Origin: DATAAP01 sp041690495
GTDB lineage: Bacteria > Pseudomonadota > Alphaproteobacteria > CACIAM-22H2
Reading direction: 5' to 3'
Assembly: GCA_041690495.1 (NCBI GenBank)
Contig: JAWLHE010000010.1
Span: 62,001 to 126,000 of the forward strand
Length of the DNA: 64,000 nucleotides
This document shows, one piece after another, positions 33,406-40,926 of the stretch (its first letter is position 1; each line of letters opens with the position of its first letter). Both the position numbers and the translations under genes were made by a program. The notes under the pieces were generated by a model that searched no databases, had not been told where the DNA came from, and saw only the letters and a list, made by a program, of their open reading frames with translations.

Positions 33406-34140
33406 ATGCCGCAGCCGATCAAAACCGCCATTGCCGTTACGCGCTTCGAAGGCGCGAACGACGCCGAGCTGGTCGCACTGGCCCGCAAGGGAATCGCAAC
33501 TGCGTTTCACGCCATCATGGAGCGCAACAATCGCCGGCTGTTCCGGGTGGCCCGCGGCGTCCTCAGGGACGAGGCGGAGGCCGAGGATGCGGTGCAGGAG
33601 GCCTATCTGCGCGCGTTCGCCAATCTGCACGGATATGAAGGGGCTGCATCGCTGTCGACCTGGCTCACCCGCATCACCCTGAACGAGGCCCTCGGCCGCC
33701 TGCGCCGGAGACGAAGCATGGTCGATCTCGACAGCATCGTCGAATCGGCCGCAGGTGGGGGTGCACCCGGCGCGCGCGTCGTTCCGTTCCCGCTCGCGCA
33801 GCCGGCAACCTCCGACCCCGAGCACGTCGCCGCCCAGACCGAGATCCGGCGCCTGCTCGAGCGCGCGATCGACGATCTGCCGGAGCCTTTTCGCGTGGCG
33901 TTCATGCTGCGCTTCGTCGAGCAGATGAGCATCGAGGAGACGGCCGCCTGTCTTGGCGTGCCGGAGGACACGATCAAGACCCGCGTCCACCGCGCCAAGC
34001 GGCGTCTGCGCCAGGCGCTCGGCCACCAGCTTGCGTCGACGCTGACCGACACCTTTCCCTTTGCAGGCGCGCGCTGCGCCCGCATCAGCGAGGCCGTCCT
34101 GCGCCGCCTCGGCTTCGAAGATCCGCCGGCGCCCGAATAG
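33406..34140 (+). CDS. ECF sigma factor of the RpoE type, without adjacent anti-sigma gene
   Basis: A 244-residue sigma factor. Region 2 is clear (FHAIMERNNRRLFRVARGVLRDEAEAEDAVQEAYLRAFANL, then STWLTRITLNEALGRLRRR), then a long linker (about 105-140), then region 4 (LPEPFRVAFMLRFVEQMSIEETAACLGVPEDTIKTRVHRAKRRLR). The length exceeds the usual 180-200 through the linker and a C-terminal extension (SEAVLRRLGFEDPP). The downstream gene encodes a ferritin-like protein, not an anti-sigma factor. It shares its upstream region with sodB, which suggests an oxidative-stress role. RBS CAGGTGAGAC. Confidence 0.9.
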   Translation: MPQPIKTAIAVTRFEGANDAELVALARKGIATAFHAIMERNNRRLFRVARGVLRDEAEAEDAVQEAYLRAFANLHGYEGAASLSTWLTRITLNEALGRLRRRRSMVDLDSIVESAAGGGAPGARVVPFPLAQPATSDPEHVAAQTEIRRLLERAIDDLPEPFRVAFMLRFVEQMSIEETAACLGVPEDTIKTRVHRAKRRLRQALGHQLASTLTDTFPFAGARCARISEAVLRRLGFEDPPAPE

Positions 34141-34189
34141 TCCGCGCTCCGCGCTCCGATCCCGAAATTCCAGCCCGAAGGAGGTAGCC

Positions 34190-34777
34190 ATGGAGGCTAT
34201 GCAGCCATCGTTTCGTCTTTTTTCCGCCAGACGCCTGTTCCTGACCCGCTCCGGCCAGACGGTTCTCTCTGCAGCGGCAGTCGCCCTTCTCGCCGGCCGT
34301 GAAAGCCTCGCCGCAGAGCAAGGGAAAGGCGCGGCGAAGACCAGCGACGTGAGCATCCTCAACACGGCGCTCGGCGCCGAGCAGGAGGCCGTCGCCGCCT
34401 ATCAGGTGGGCGCCGAGAGCGGGCTTCTGCAGAAGCCGGTGCTCGATCTCGCGGTGCAGTTCCAGGGCCATCACAAGGCCCATGCCGATCTTCTTGCCAA
34501 GACCGTGAAGACGCTGGGCGGCGAGCCGGTCCAGCCGAAGAGGACGGCCGAGTACAGATTTCCAATCGAGAAGCTGAAGACCCAGGCGGACGTGCTGCGC
34601 TTCGCTGCGGGGCTGGAGCAGGGTGCGGTAAGCGCCTATCTCGGCGCGGTGCCGCTGTTTGCGAATCGCGATCTCTCGAAGGCGGCCGCCAGCATTCTGG
34701 GGGACGAGGCCATGCACTGGGCAATCCTGCGCCAGGCGCTCGGCGAGAATCCGGTGCCCGACGCCTTCGTGTCCTGA
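34190..34777 (+). CDS. Ferritin-like (Ferritin_2 type) exported protein
   Basis: A 195-residue protein with an exported-type N-terminus (RRLFLTRSGQTVLSAAAVALLAG, residues 15-37) followed by a four-helix ferritin-like bundle. Helix motifs with acidic and His residues are GAEQEAVAAYQVGAES, QFQGHHKAHADLLAK, GLEQGAVSAYLGA and LGDEAMHWAILRQALG, giving Glu and His residues spaced as in di-iron carboxylate proteins (EQ, HHxxH, EQ, DEAxHW). It starts 49 bp after the sigma gene with AAGGAGG in front. Iron binding or peroxide handling in the periplasm is plausible. Confidence 0.82.
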   Translation: MEAMQPSFRLFSARRLFLTRSGQTVLSAAAVALLAGRESLAAEQGKGAAKTSDVSILNTALGAEQEAVAAYQVGAESGLLQKPVLDLAVQFQGHHKAHADLLAKTVKTLGGEPVQPKRTAEYRFPIEKLKTQADVLRFAAGLEQGAVSAYLGAVPLFANRDLSKAAASILGDEAMHWAILRQALGENPVPDAFVS

Positions 34778-34810
34778 TCTGCGCATGGCCGCTCCGACAG
34801 GAGACTCCGA

Positions 34811-35209
34811 ATGCAGAAGCGGCTCGTGGCAGCGGCGTGGTTGATCGCCGCTGGCCCGCCGCTCGCGTTGGCGGCAGCCGCCGATCCGCCCCGCGGCGAT
34901 CCGGCCCGAGGCGAGGCGATCTACGGACGCTGCCTGGCCTGCCATTCGATCGACCGGGACCGTACCGGTCCGCGCCATGAAGGACTGATCGGTCGCAGGG
35001 TCGGCAGCGTCCCGGGCTTTCAATACTCGCCGGCGATGCGCAAGGCGGGCGAAACGGGAATGGTATGGGACGAGGGGACGCTCGACCGGTTCCTCGAGAG
35101 CCCGACCCGATTCATCCCGGGGACGCGCATGGGCTATGCGGGGATCAAGGACGCGCAGGAGCGCGCGGACCTGATCGCCTTTCTGAAGAAGGCGGGCGCC
35201 GTTCGCTAG
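34811..35209 (+). CDS. Class I cytochrome c, periplasmic
   Basis: A 132-residue protein with the signal peptide MQKRLVAAAWLIAAGPPLALAAA and one heme c site CLACH (Cys41, Cys44, His45). The axial methionine is Met107 in GTRMGYAGI. The fold is that of cytochrome c-550/c2 (GEAIYGRCLACHSIDRDRTGP, LIGRRVGSVPGFQYSPAM, DERADLIAFLKK-type end). It carries electrons in the periplasm. It follows the ferritin-like gene by 33 bp and is probably in the same operon as the sigma factor. Confidence 0.93.
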   Translation: MQKRLVAAAWLIAAGPPLALAAAADPPRGDPARGEAIYGRCLACHSIDRDRTGPRHEGLIGRRVGSVPGFQYSPAMRKAGETGMVWDEGTLDRFLESPTRFIPGTRMGYAGIKDAQERADLIAFLKKAGAVR

Positions 35210-35221
35210 CGAAGGAAAAAG

Positions 35222-35249
35222 GAGACGACCGGCATAGGCCGGTCGTCTC
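35222..35249 (-). terminator. 12-bp stem-loop terminator of the CBS-BON gene
   Basis: Arms GAGACGACCGGC and GCCGGTCGTCTC are perfectly complementary around a four-base loop. On the minus strand it starts inside the stop codon of the CBS-BON gene and is followed by CCTTTTTCC, a convincing intrinsic terminator. It also lies just past the end of the cytochrome c gene, so it may act in both directions. Confidence 0.8.
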
Positions 35250-35940
35250 AGTCCAGATAGGCCCAGTGCGGCATGACCTTCAGATTGTCGCGGACGGACC
35301 GGACGCCGGCGACGCTCTCGGCCAGAACGCGCATGGCGTTGCTCTGCTCCTCGGAGGATACGATGCCCCACAGCTCGACATCGCCGCCGCGCACGACCAC
35401 GTTCAGCATCAAGATATCGGCCCAGGGCTCGGCGCGCGCCCGCTTCAGGATGGCATCGTGAAGCCCGCGATCGTCCGTCGCCCTCCCAGGGGCGGGGGCC
35501 GATCGGCCGGCGATGAGGGCGCGGAGAAGATCTGCACGGCTGACGATCCCGACCAGTCTGCCTTCGCGGACGACGGGAACGCGCTTTATGCGGCGGGAGT
35601 CCAGCAGGTCGGCGATCTCGCCGGCATCGGTGTCCTCCGTGACGGAGACGATGTGGCGTGTCATCACATCGACGGCGCGCCGGCCATGTGACTTCGCGAA
35701 GTCGCGGGCAAGCGTCTCGGTATCGGTGAACGTCTCCAGCCACCAGGATCGCGCGCGCTCGGTGCCATTCTCCGGCCGGTGCATGAGGTCGCCTTCGCTG
35801 ACGATGCCGAGAACAATTCGCTCCGACGTCACCGGAACGGCACTGATGCGGTGCTGCAGGAGAAGGGACGCGATCCGGGTTACCGGAGTATCCGGCGCGA
35901 CCGTCACGACATCGGTCGTCATTATGTCACGGGCCTTCAT
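35248..35940 (-). CDS. CBS-pair protein with C-terminal BON domain
   Basis: A 230-residue soluble protein. Two CBS motifs lie at about 1-60 (MKARDIMTTDVVTVAPDTPVTRIA, GIVSEGDLMHRP) and 90-150 (DVMTRHIVSVTEDTDAGEIADLL, VGIVSRADLLRAL); a BON domain follows (about 160-228, with VRGGDVELWGIVSSEEQ). CBS pairs bind adenine nucleotides, and BON domains bind membranes or lipids. Proteins of this build appear in stress or hypoxia regulons of other bacteria. The start at 35940 follows AGGAGAGCGCC. It shares its upstream region with the LysR gene. Confidence 0.88.
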   Translation of the reverse strand: MKARDIMTTDVVTVAPDTPVTRIASLLLQHRISAVPVTSERIVLGIVSEGDLMHRPENGTERARSWWLETFTDTETLARDFAKSHGRRAVDVMTRHIVSVTEDTDAGEIADLLDSRRIKRVPVVREGRLVGIVSRADLLRALIAGRSAPAPGRATDDRGLHDAILKRARAEPWADILMLNVVVRGGDVELWGIVSSEEQSNAMRVLAESVAGVRSVRDNLKVMPHWAYLD

Positions 35941-36082
35941 GGCGCTCTCCTGGCGGAGTGGGAGATGCTTGGCGCGGAGCGGCGGGAGCCGGCCTTGAGC
36001 GGCAGCCGGGAGCCGGTCTGACGGTGACCGGCCGGGGACTGCTCTCGCCGTTCCGCATCGCCGATTCTGAAGCGGCATTTGC

Positions 36083-36119
36083 ATTTGACAAACGATTTGA
36101 ATCAACCCGTGATATCGAT
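36083..36119. promoter_or_regulatory. 37-bp regulatory element, copy 2 (CBS-BON / LysR)
   Basis: Starts ATTTGACAAACG and ends GTGATATCGAT; 33 of 37 bases match copy 1 at 33204. It sits between the divergent CBS-BON and LysR genes, 25 bp before the LysR start codon. Next to it ATCGATT is repeated directly at 36114-36120 and 36123-36129. A LysR autoregulatory site is a natural reading because LysR proteins often bind next to their own start. Confidence 0.65.
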
Positions 36120-36144
36120 TCCATCGATTTATGAGGGCGGGGAC

Positions 36145-37098
36145 ATGCAGGTCGAGCTCGCGCGAACATTTCTCGAGGTCGTGACGACCGGCAGCTTCGT
36201 CGAGGCGGCGGAGCGTCTGCATGTCACGCAGTCGACCGTGAGCACGCGGATCCGGGCGCTGGAACAGGAACTCGGCCGCCCGCTGTTCATCCGCAACAAG
36301 GCCGGCGCGGTGCTCACGCCGGCCGGCGTGCAGTTCCAGCGCCATGCGATCGCGATCATCCGCCTGTGGGAGCAGGCACGGCAGGATGCAACCGTTCCCT
36401 CGGGGCACACGGCGCTGCTGCGCATCGGCGGCGAAGCGGGGATATGGAACCGCCTGCTCTACAAATGGGTGCCGTGGATGCGTGCCAATGCGCGCAATGT
36501 AGCGCTGCGCTGCGAACTCGGCCTGTCCGAGGGGCTGATTCACAACCTCGTCGAGGGGCTCCTCGATATCGGTGTCATGTATGCGCCGCAGAGCCGCCCG
36601 GGCCTGGTGGTCGACGTGCTCGTGCAGGAAGAGCTGGTGCTGCTCGAGGCCCCCGCGCCGAGGGATCAGGACTGGCCGGGCGATTATATCTATGTGGATT
36701 GGGGCCAGGAGTTTCACCGCAGCCACCGGCTCCGCTTTCCGGACCGGCCCAGCCCCGGCCTGTTCGTCGGCCTGGGCACCCTCGGCTTCGAGCACATGCT
36801 CCGCCACGGCGGCTCCGGCTATTTCCCGAGAACCCTGGCCAGCCCGCACCTTGCCTCGGGCGCTGTCCGCATCGTCGCCGATGCTCCGACATTCATGCTG
36901 CCCATCTATGTCGTGCACCCGGCGGACGCGAGCGCCGAGGTGATAACCCAGGCGCTGACCGGGCTGCGCACGATCGTGCGCACCGAGCAGGCGCAAGCCG
37001 CTCTCGCGTCGCAGAGGCTCCCGGCGCCGGGAAAGGCGAAGCGCGCGCGCAAACCGGCCGTCGCGCGGCCCGCTAGACGGAGGCCCCGCAAAGCATAG
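36145..37098 (+). CDS. LysR-family transcriptional regulator
   Basis: A 317-residue regulator. The winged helix domain is MQVELARTFLEVVTTGSFVEAAERLHVTQSTVSTRIRALEQELG (1-45) with the recognition helix QSTVSTRIR. The effector domain (about 90-290) is followed by a strongly basic C-terminal tail rich in Arg, Lys and Pro (about 285-317), unusual for the family and able to add DNA affinity. The ATG at 36145 with GGGGAC upstream is preferred to one at 36079, which would run the protein through the conserved 37-bp element. Divergent from the CBS-BON gene. Confidence 0.9.
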   Translation: MQVELARTFLEVVTTGSFVEAAERLHVTQSTVSTRIRALEQELGRPLFIRNKAGAVLTPAGVQFQRHAIAIIRLWEQARQDATVPSGHTALLRIGGEAGIWNRLLYKWVPWMRANARNVALRCELGLSEGLIHNLVEGLLDIGVMYAPQSRPGLVVDVLVQEELVLLEAPAPRDQDWPGDYIYVDWGQEFHRSHRLRFPDRPSPGLFVGLGTLGFEHMLRHGGSGYFPRTLASPHLASGAVRIVADAPTFMLPIYVVHPADASAEVITQALTGLRTIVRTEQAQAALASQRLPAPGKAKRARKPAVARPARRRPRKA

Positions 37099-37109
37099 GT
37101 CAGTTCGAC

Positions 37110-37134
37110 TTAATCGATACAAACCATCGATTAA
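37110..37134. promoter_or_regulatory. Perfect 9-bp inverted repeat upstream of the ferritin-like DUF gene
   Basis: Arms TTAATCGAT and ATCGATTAA with a seven-base spacer form a 25-bp operator-like site, 78 bp upstream of the start at 37213. The word CCATCGATTWA also occurs beside copy 2 of the 37-bp element (36121-36131), so the same regulator may bind both places. It could also belong to the end of the LysR gene region. Confidence 0.6.
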
Positions 37135-37212
37135 ATTCGCTTGAGTGATGTAAGCTATGGGCGATGATCGGCTCCAGGCGCGACGTCTCGTGCCGGAAGG
37201 GACGGTCACCGG

Positions 37213-37713
37213 ATGCCCGACGATGACACCGCAAGCGACCGCGGGACATACTCTCCGCCCTGCTATCTGCATGAGGTCGATCCGGCATATGCCGGCTATC
37301 TGACCAGGGCCGAGCTGCTCGATCTGCTCAACGAACTGCTTGAAGGCGAGCGGGCGGGGGCGAAGGCATCCGCCAAGTGTCTGGCCGAAAGCGGCGAAAA
37401 GGACGCGCAGTCGGCGCTGCGCGTCGTGGCGCGCGACGAGCAGCGGTTCTGCGCGATGCTGGCGCGCCACATAGAGGCGCTCGGGGGTAAGCCAAGCCCG
37501 GCCACCGGCGCCTTCTATGGCAAGCTTATGGCAATTTCCGGACTCGCGAAACGGCTCGCCTTTCTGAACCGGGGCCAGGGCTGGGTCGTCCGCAGGCTGC
37601 GCGACGCGCTGCCATGCGTGCAGGACGAGCGCCTCCATGACGATCTCAAGGTCATGCTCCAGGTCCACGAAGAGAACATCCGCCGCTGCGCGCGCGTGCT
37701 GGAGGGCGGGTAA
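37213..37713 (+). CDS. Ferritin-like helical protein (DUF6306-like)
   Basis: A 166-residue, mostly helical protein without signal peptide. Its helices carry Glu and His at bundle-compatible spacing: LLNELLEGERAGAKASAK, VVARDEQRFCAMLARHIEALGG and DDLKVMLQVHEENIRRC, so a four-helix ferritin-like bundle is likely. It resembles proteins listed as DUF6306, for which I know no proven function. It is followed after three bases by the AhpD-like gene and is probably co-transcribed with it and DUF488. Confidence 0.65.
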   Translation: MPDDDTASDRGTYSPPCYLHEVDPAYAGYLTRAELLDLLNELLEGERAGAKASAKCLAESGEKDAQSALRVVARDEQRFCAMLARHIEALGGKPSPATGAFYGKLMAISGLAKRLAFLNRGQGWVVRRLRDALPCVQDERLHDDLKVMLQVHEENIRRCARVLEGG

Positions 37714-37716
37714 ACG

Positions 37717-38082
37717 ATGAACGATCAAGTCTATCCGGCGGCAACGCGGGAAATGAATGCGCGGCGAAAGGCGCTGGCACCCGAAATCCACGACGCCTTC
37801 ACGAATTTCAGCAGCAAGGTGTTCGCGCCCGGCGCGCTGTCATCCAGGACGAAGCAGCTGGTTGCAGTGGCGGTCGCGCATGTCACGCAATGTCCGTATT
37901 GCATTCGCGGTCATACCAGGGCCGCGCAGGCTGCCGGCGCCACGCCGGAGGAGATCATGGAGGCGATCTGGGTGGCCGCCGAGATGCGCGCTGGCGGAGC
38001 CTTTGCGCACGCCGCCGTTTCGATCGATGCGCTCCGGGATTCCGAGCCGCATGGTGACGCCGCTGCGGGGCCCGCCAGATGA
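37717..38082 (+). CDS. AhpD-like carboxymuconolactone decarboxylase-family protein
   Basis: A 121-residue protein with the redox-active motif CPYCIRGH (Cys59, Cys62, His66) of the AhpD/CMD fold, in which a cysteine pair and a histidine act as a peroxidase or disulfide reductase site. The surrounding helices KQLVAVAVAHVTQ and TPEEIMEAIWVAAEMRAGGAFAHA fit the family. It probably reduces peroxides or reactive thiols in the cytoplasm, which fits the neighbouring stress genes. It overlaps the next gene by four bases (ATGA). Confidence 0.88.
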   Translation: MNDQVYPAATREMNARRKALAPEIHDAFTNFSSKVFAPGALSSRTKQLVAVAVAHVTQCPYCIRGHTRAAQAAGATPEEIMEAIWVAAEMRAGGAFAHAAVSIDALRDSEPHGDAAAGPAR

Positions 38083-38423
38083 TCCGGGTCCGCAATGCGT
38101 ACGACGCGCCGTCGCGCGAGGACGGCTTCAGGGTGCTGGTCGATCGCCTGTGGCCGCGCGGACTCAAGAAGGAGAAGGCCGCCGTCGACTTGTGGCTGCG
38201 CGATGTGGCGCCCAGCGCCGGGCTGCGGCAATGGTTCCGCCATGACCGCTCGAGGTGGAACGAGTTCCGCCGCCGCTATGCCAGGGAGTTGAAGGACAAG
38301 CCGGAGATGCTGGCCTTGCTCAGATCGAAGAGCACGGCCGGGAATGTCACCCTGGTGTTTGGCGCCCGCGATCGGGAGTTTAACAACGCGGTCGCCTTGC
38401 GAGACCATCTTGTTTCCCATTGA
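38079..38423 (+). CDS. DUF488-family protein
   Basis: A 114-residue protein of the DUF488 (YeaO-like) family. The hallmark is RVLVDRLWPRGLKKEKAAVDLWLRDVAPSAGLRQWF near 18-55, with the long-conserved DRLWPRG motif; the end is TLVFGARDREFNNAVAL. Function unknown, often found beside stress or redox genes. The start overlaps the AhpD-like stop, so the two are translationally coupled; the end overlaps the cyclo-ligase start. Confidence 0.88.
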   Translation: MIRVRNAYDAPSREDGFRVLVDRLWPRGLKKEKAAVDLWLRDVAPSAGLRQWFRHDRSRWNEFRRRYARELKDKPEMLALLRSKSTAGNVTLVFGARDREFNNAVALRDHLVSH

Positions 38424-39003
38424 GACGGCAGACCCGCTGGATTGGGCCGCGGTCCGCTCGTGGCGGAAGGCGCGGCGCGCGGAGCTGATCGGAGCGCGAG
38501 TCGATGCCGGCCATCGGCAGCGCGTGGCCCGAAACGCGGCGATTACCGCGCAGCTCGTCGAGGGCGTTCCGAACCTCGAGTGGATGGTGGTCGGGATCTA
38601 CTGGCCGTTCAAGGGCGAATACGATGTCCGGCCCATTGCGCGGCGGCTTCACGCCAGAGGGGCAAGGCTGGCCTTGCCGGTCGTCGTCGAGCGGAACAGG
38701 CCGCTCGTGTTTCGCGAGTGGACCCCGGGCGCGAGGCTCGTTCCCGGCATCTGGGGCATTCCGGTTCCCGCCGACGGGGCTGCGGTCGAGCCGGATGCGC
38801 TGCTCGTGCCGCTGGTCGGGTTCGACCGGGAACGCTTCCGGCTCGGCTATGGCGGCGGCTACTACGACCGCACGCTGGCAAGTCTGTGCAGGAAGCCGAT
38901 GACGATCGGGATCGGCTTCGAGCTGGCCGCTCTTCCGACGATCCATCCCCAACCGCACGACATTGCGATGGATGTGATCGTGACCGAGGAGCGGTTCGAA
39001 TGA
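38410..39003 (+). CDS. 5-formyltetrahydrofolate cyclo-ligase family protein
   Basis: A 197-residue protein of the 5-FTHF cyclo-ligase fold. Conserved blocks are SWRKARRAELIGAR, VGIYWPFKGEYDVRPIARRLHARGARLALPVV, PDALLVPLVGFDRERFRLGYGGGYYDRTLA, with the Gly-rich ATP-binding GYGGGYYDR, and the end IAMDVIVTEE. The enzyme uses ATP to turn 5-formyl-THF into methenyl-THF. The start is doubtful: TTG at 38410 gives LFPIETADPLDW, overlapping DUF488 by 14 bases; no good ribosome binding site is seen. Some of these proteins are annotated YgfA. Confidence 0.8.
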   Translation: MFPIETADPLDWAAVRSWRKARRAELIGARVDAGHRQRVARNAAITAQLVEGVPNLEWMVVGIYWPFKGEYDVRPIARRLHARGARLALPVVVERNRPLVFREWTPGARLVPGIWGIPVPADGAAVEPDALLVPLVGFDRERFRLGYGGGYYDRTLASLCRKPMTIGIGFELAALPTIHPQPHDIAMDVIVTEERFE

Positions 39004-39056
39004 GCCTGCGCCGCACGCGCGCGCGGACCGCTTCGTCCTCAACTCCGGAGTATGCA

Positions 39057-39266
39057 ATGTCGAACAACACCGTCGGTTGGGCGGTCCTTGGAGCTGTCAT
39101 GCTCGCGGGCGTCGTCTGGATCGTGCGCGAGCTGCTGGCAGCGGACAACGTGATGAGCGGACAGGGCTGGATCGCGCTGGCGCTCGGCGCGATCGGCACG
39201 GCGGCGGTCGCCGGAGTCCTGATGTGGCTGTTGTTTCAGAGCGGCCGGCGCGGCTACGACCGCTGA
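39057..39266 (+). CDS. Small two-helix membrane protein
   Basis: A 69-residue protein with two hydrophobic helices (about 6-26 and 36-60) joined by a short loop ending in NVMSGQGW, and a basic end SGRRGYDR. No family is recognised. The start at 39057 follows GGAG at 39047-39050. An alternative start overlaps the previous stop codon at 39000. It ends the plus-strand run of the stress-type island. Confidence 0.6.
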   Translation: MSNNTVGWAVLGAVMLAGVVWIVRELLAADNVMSGQGWIALALGAIGTAAVAGVLMWLLFQSGRRGYDR

Positions 39267-39331
39267 CCCCGCCGCACCCCGAAGCCGCGCGTCGAGGATC
39301 ATCGCCGCGCCGAGCTGCCGCGAAATCGCGC

Positions 39332-40783
39332 CTATCCGCGAGAAACCTGGGACTCGTTCCTAAGATCGATGCGCCCATGCCGCCGCGTCCGCAGCCCATC
39401 CTGCGCGAGGCGCAGCGCCCCGAGCGCCGCGTAGAGCGTCAGAAGCCAGGCCAGCCGGCCCTGGTAATGACCGAAGACGCCCGACACGCCCGCGGTAATG
39501 ACTGCGTTTCCGATCCAGGCGGCACCGATTACGAGTGCGAAGGCGATCATGGTGGAGTCGCCGCGGCGGATGAATGCAATCGTCAGTACCAAACCGCCGG
39601 CGAAGCTCGCTGCCGCAACAAGTCCGTGCAGAATGTTGAGCGTCTCTATCGGGAGCCGGCCGGTGTTCTGCCGCGAAGCGAGGTAGTCCTGGTAGGCGTC
39701 GGGAAAGAAGCCCTGGATGTATAGCCTGATCGGATAGTTCGAGACGGCAAGCGGGTCCGGCGCCGGCATGATGCTGTCGATCCGGAGATCGACGAGCTGA
39801 CGCATGACATGGTCCGCCGTGTGCGCAAGCTGCTGGGCCGGATAGGTACGGAGCGTGCCGATGACGATCTCGCGGGCCTCTTCCTGCAGCGCCGGCGCGC
39901 CGCCGGCGCGACGAAACACGCCGTCTCGCCGCCACAGGAATTCGTCGGCACTGCGCGGCATCTCGTCGAGATGGGCGCACAACACGTATTTGCGTTCCGG
40001 GCACGTGTCGCGCAGATAGGCTACCGCCGTTCCGTCCGCGACAAACCGTGCAAGCAGGAATATGGAGGAGGCTGGTGCAAAAGAGGGCGTGCCACGCGCA
40101 TAGGAATGGACCGCAGCCTGGGCAAGGATCGCCGCCGCCACGGGAAGCGCGAGGATCGCTACCGTTGCGGGCCGAAACGGCCCCCGCCGCAGCAATGTCC
40201 TCAGAATCAGAATCGCGATCAGCAGGCCGGCTGCCAGGCCGAGATGGGACATATGAACGGTGATGGCGCCGGCGGTAAGCAGGGCGATGTACCATTTCTC
40301 GACCGAACCCAGTCGCCGCTGCGCGAACCCGAGCAGGAACATGCCGAGGACGACCACGCCGGCGAACGCATGCGGCATGATCATGCTGGTGAGCCATGGC
40401 AGCATCGTCAGCGCCAGCGCGAACATCAGAATAAGGTAGATTTCGGGTGTGAGTCGGACGGATACGACGCGAGCCGCCACATAGATCAGGTGCGCCAGGA
40501 GAATCGATTGGACGAATATGGCCGGCCAGAGCCAGATATGCAGGTGAAACGGGCGCAGGAAGGCGGTGTAGAAGATCGACCGTGCCCAGTTGGCCGCGGC
40601 CGGGTCGATCGTGTCGAGATACGACGCCGAATCGTCGTAGAGCAGCGGATATCCGTTGTAAAAGGCCGGCCAGCAGAGGAGGACGGCAGCAGCAGCGATT
40701 GCCAGCGCCGTTCGCCACGACCAATGGGTCGGGTGCAGTATTGTTGCGCTTGACGGCTTCACGACGGTCACCCCTCGCCGCAT
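39332..40783 (-). CDS. Multi-spanning membrane protein, GT-C-like
   Basis: A protein of about 483 residues with eleven or so hydrophobic helices. A conserved-looking first loop, GYPLLYDDSASYLDTIDPA (about 48-66), is acidic and lies outside the membrane, as in the GT-C class of lipid-phosphate-sugar-dependent glycosyltransferases, where such a loop carries catalytic acids. The large soluble loop near 255-340 (RDTCPERKYVLCAHLDEMPRSADEFLWRRDG) is unusual. No exact family was recognised. It is divergent from GtrA at the edge of the polysaccharide locus. The start is uncertain; ATG at 40783 is used. Confidence 0.6.
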   Translation of the reverse strand: MRRGVTVVKPSSATILHPTHWSWRTALAIAAAAVLLCWPAFYNGYPLLYDDSASYLDTIDPAAANWARSIFYTAFLRPFHLHIWLWPAIFVQSILLAHLIYVAARVVSVRLTPEIYLILMFALALTMLPWLTSMIMPHAFAGVVVLGMFLLGFAQRRLGSVEKWYIALLTAGAITVHMSHLGLAAGLLIAILILRTLLRRGPFRPATVAILALPVAAAILAQAAVHSYARGTPSFAPASSIFLLARFVADGTAVAYLRDTCPERKYVLCAHLDEMPRSADEFLWRRDGVFRRAGGAPALQEEAREIVIGTLRTYPAQQLAHTADHVMRQLVDLRIDSIMPAPDPLAVSNYPIRLYIQGFFPDAYQDYLASRQNTGRLPIETLNILHGLVAAASFAGGLVLTIAFIRRGDSTMIAFALVIGAAWIGNAVITAGVSGVFGHYQGRLAWLLTLYAALGALRLAQDGLRTRRHGRIDLRNESQVSRG

Positions 40784-40926
40784 CGACGTTGGCCACATTT
40801 TGTGCCGGTCAGGTTCCGAACGGAGTGGTCTTTAGCGCTAACCGGAAAGAACAAAGCGCGCATCAGGACGCCTGATGGCACCATATTGCCGAGTATCCTC
40901 CGATAGCCGATTTGCGACTCCCTGAA

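Noticed and set aside
35248..37791. An 847-codon minus-strand frame through the CBS-BON, LysR and ferritin-like genes
   Set aside because: Only its last 230 codons (the CBS-BON protein) are real; the rest is antisense to LysR and the next gene.
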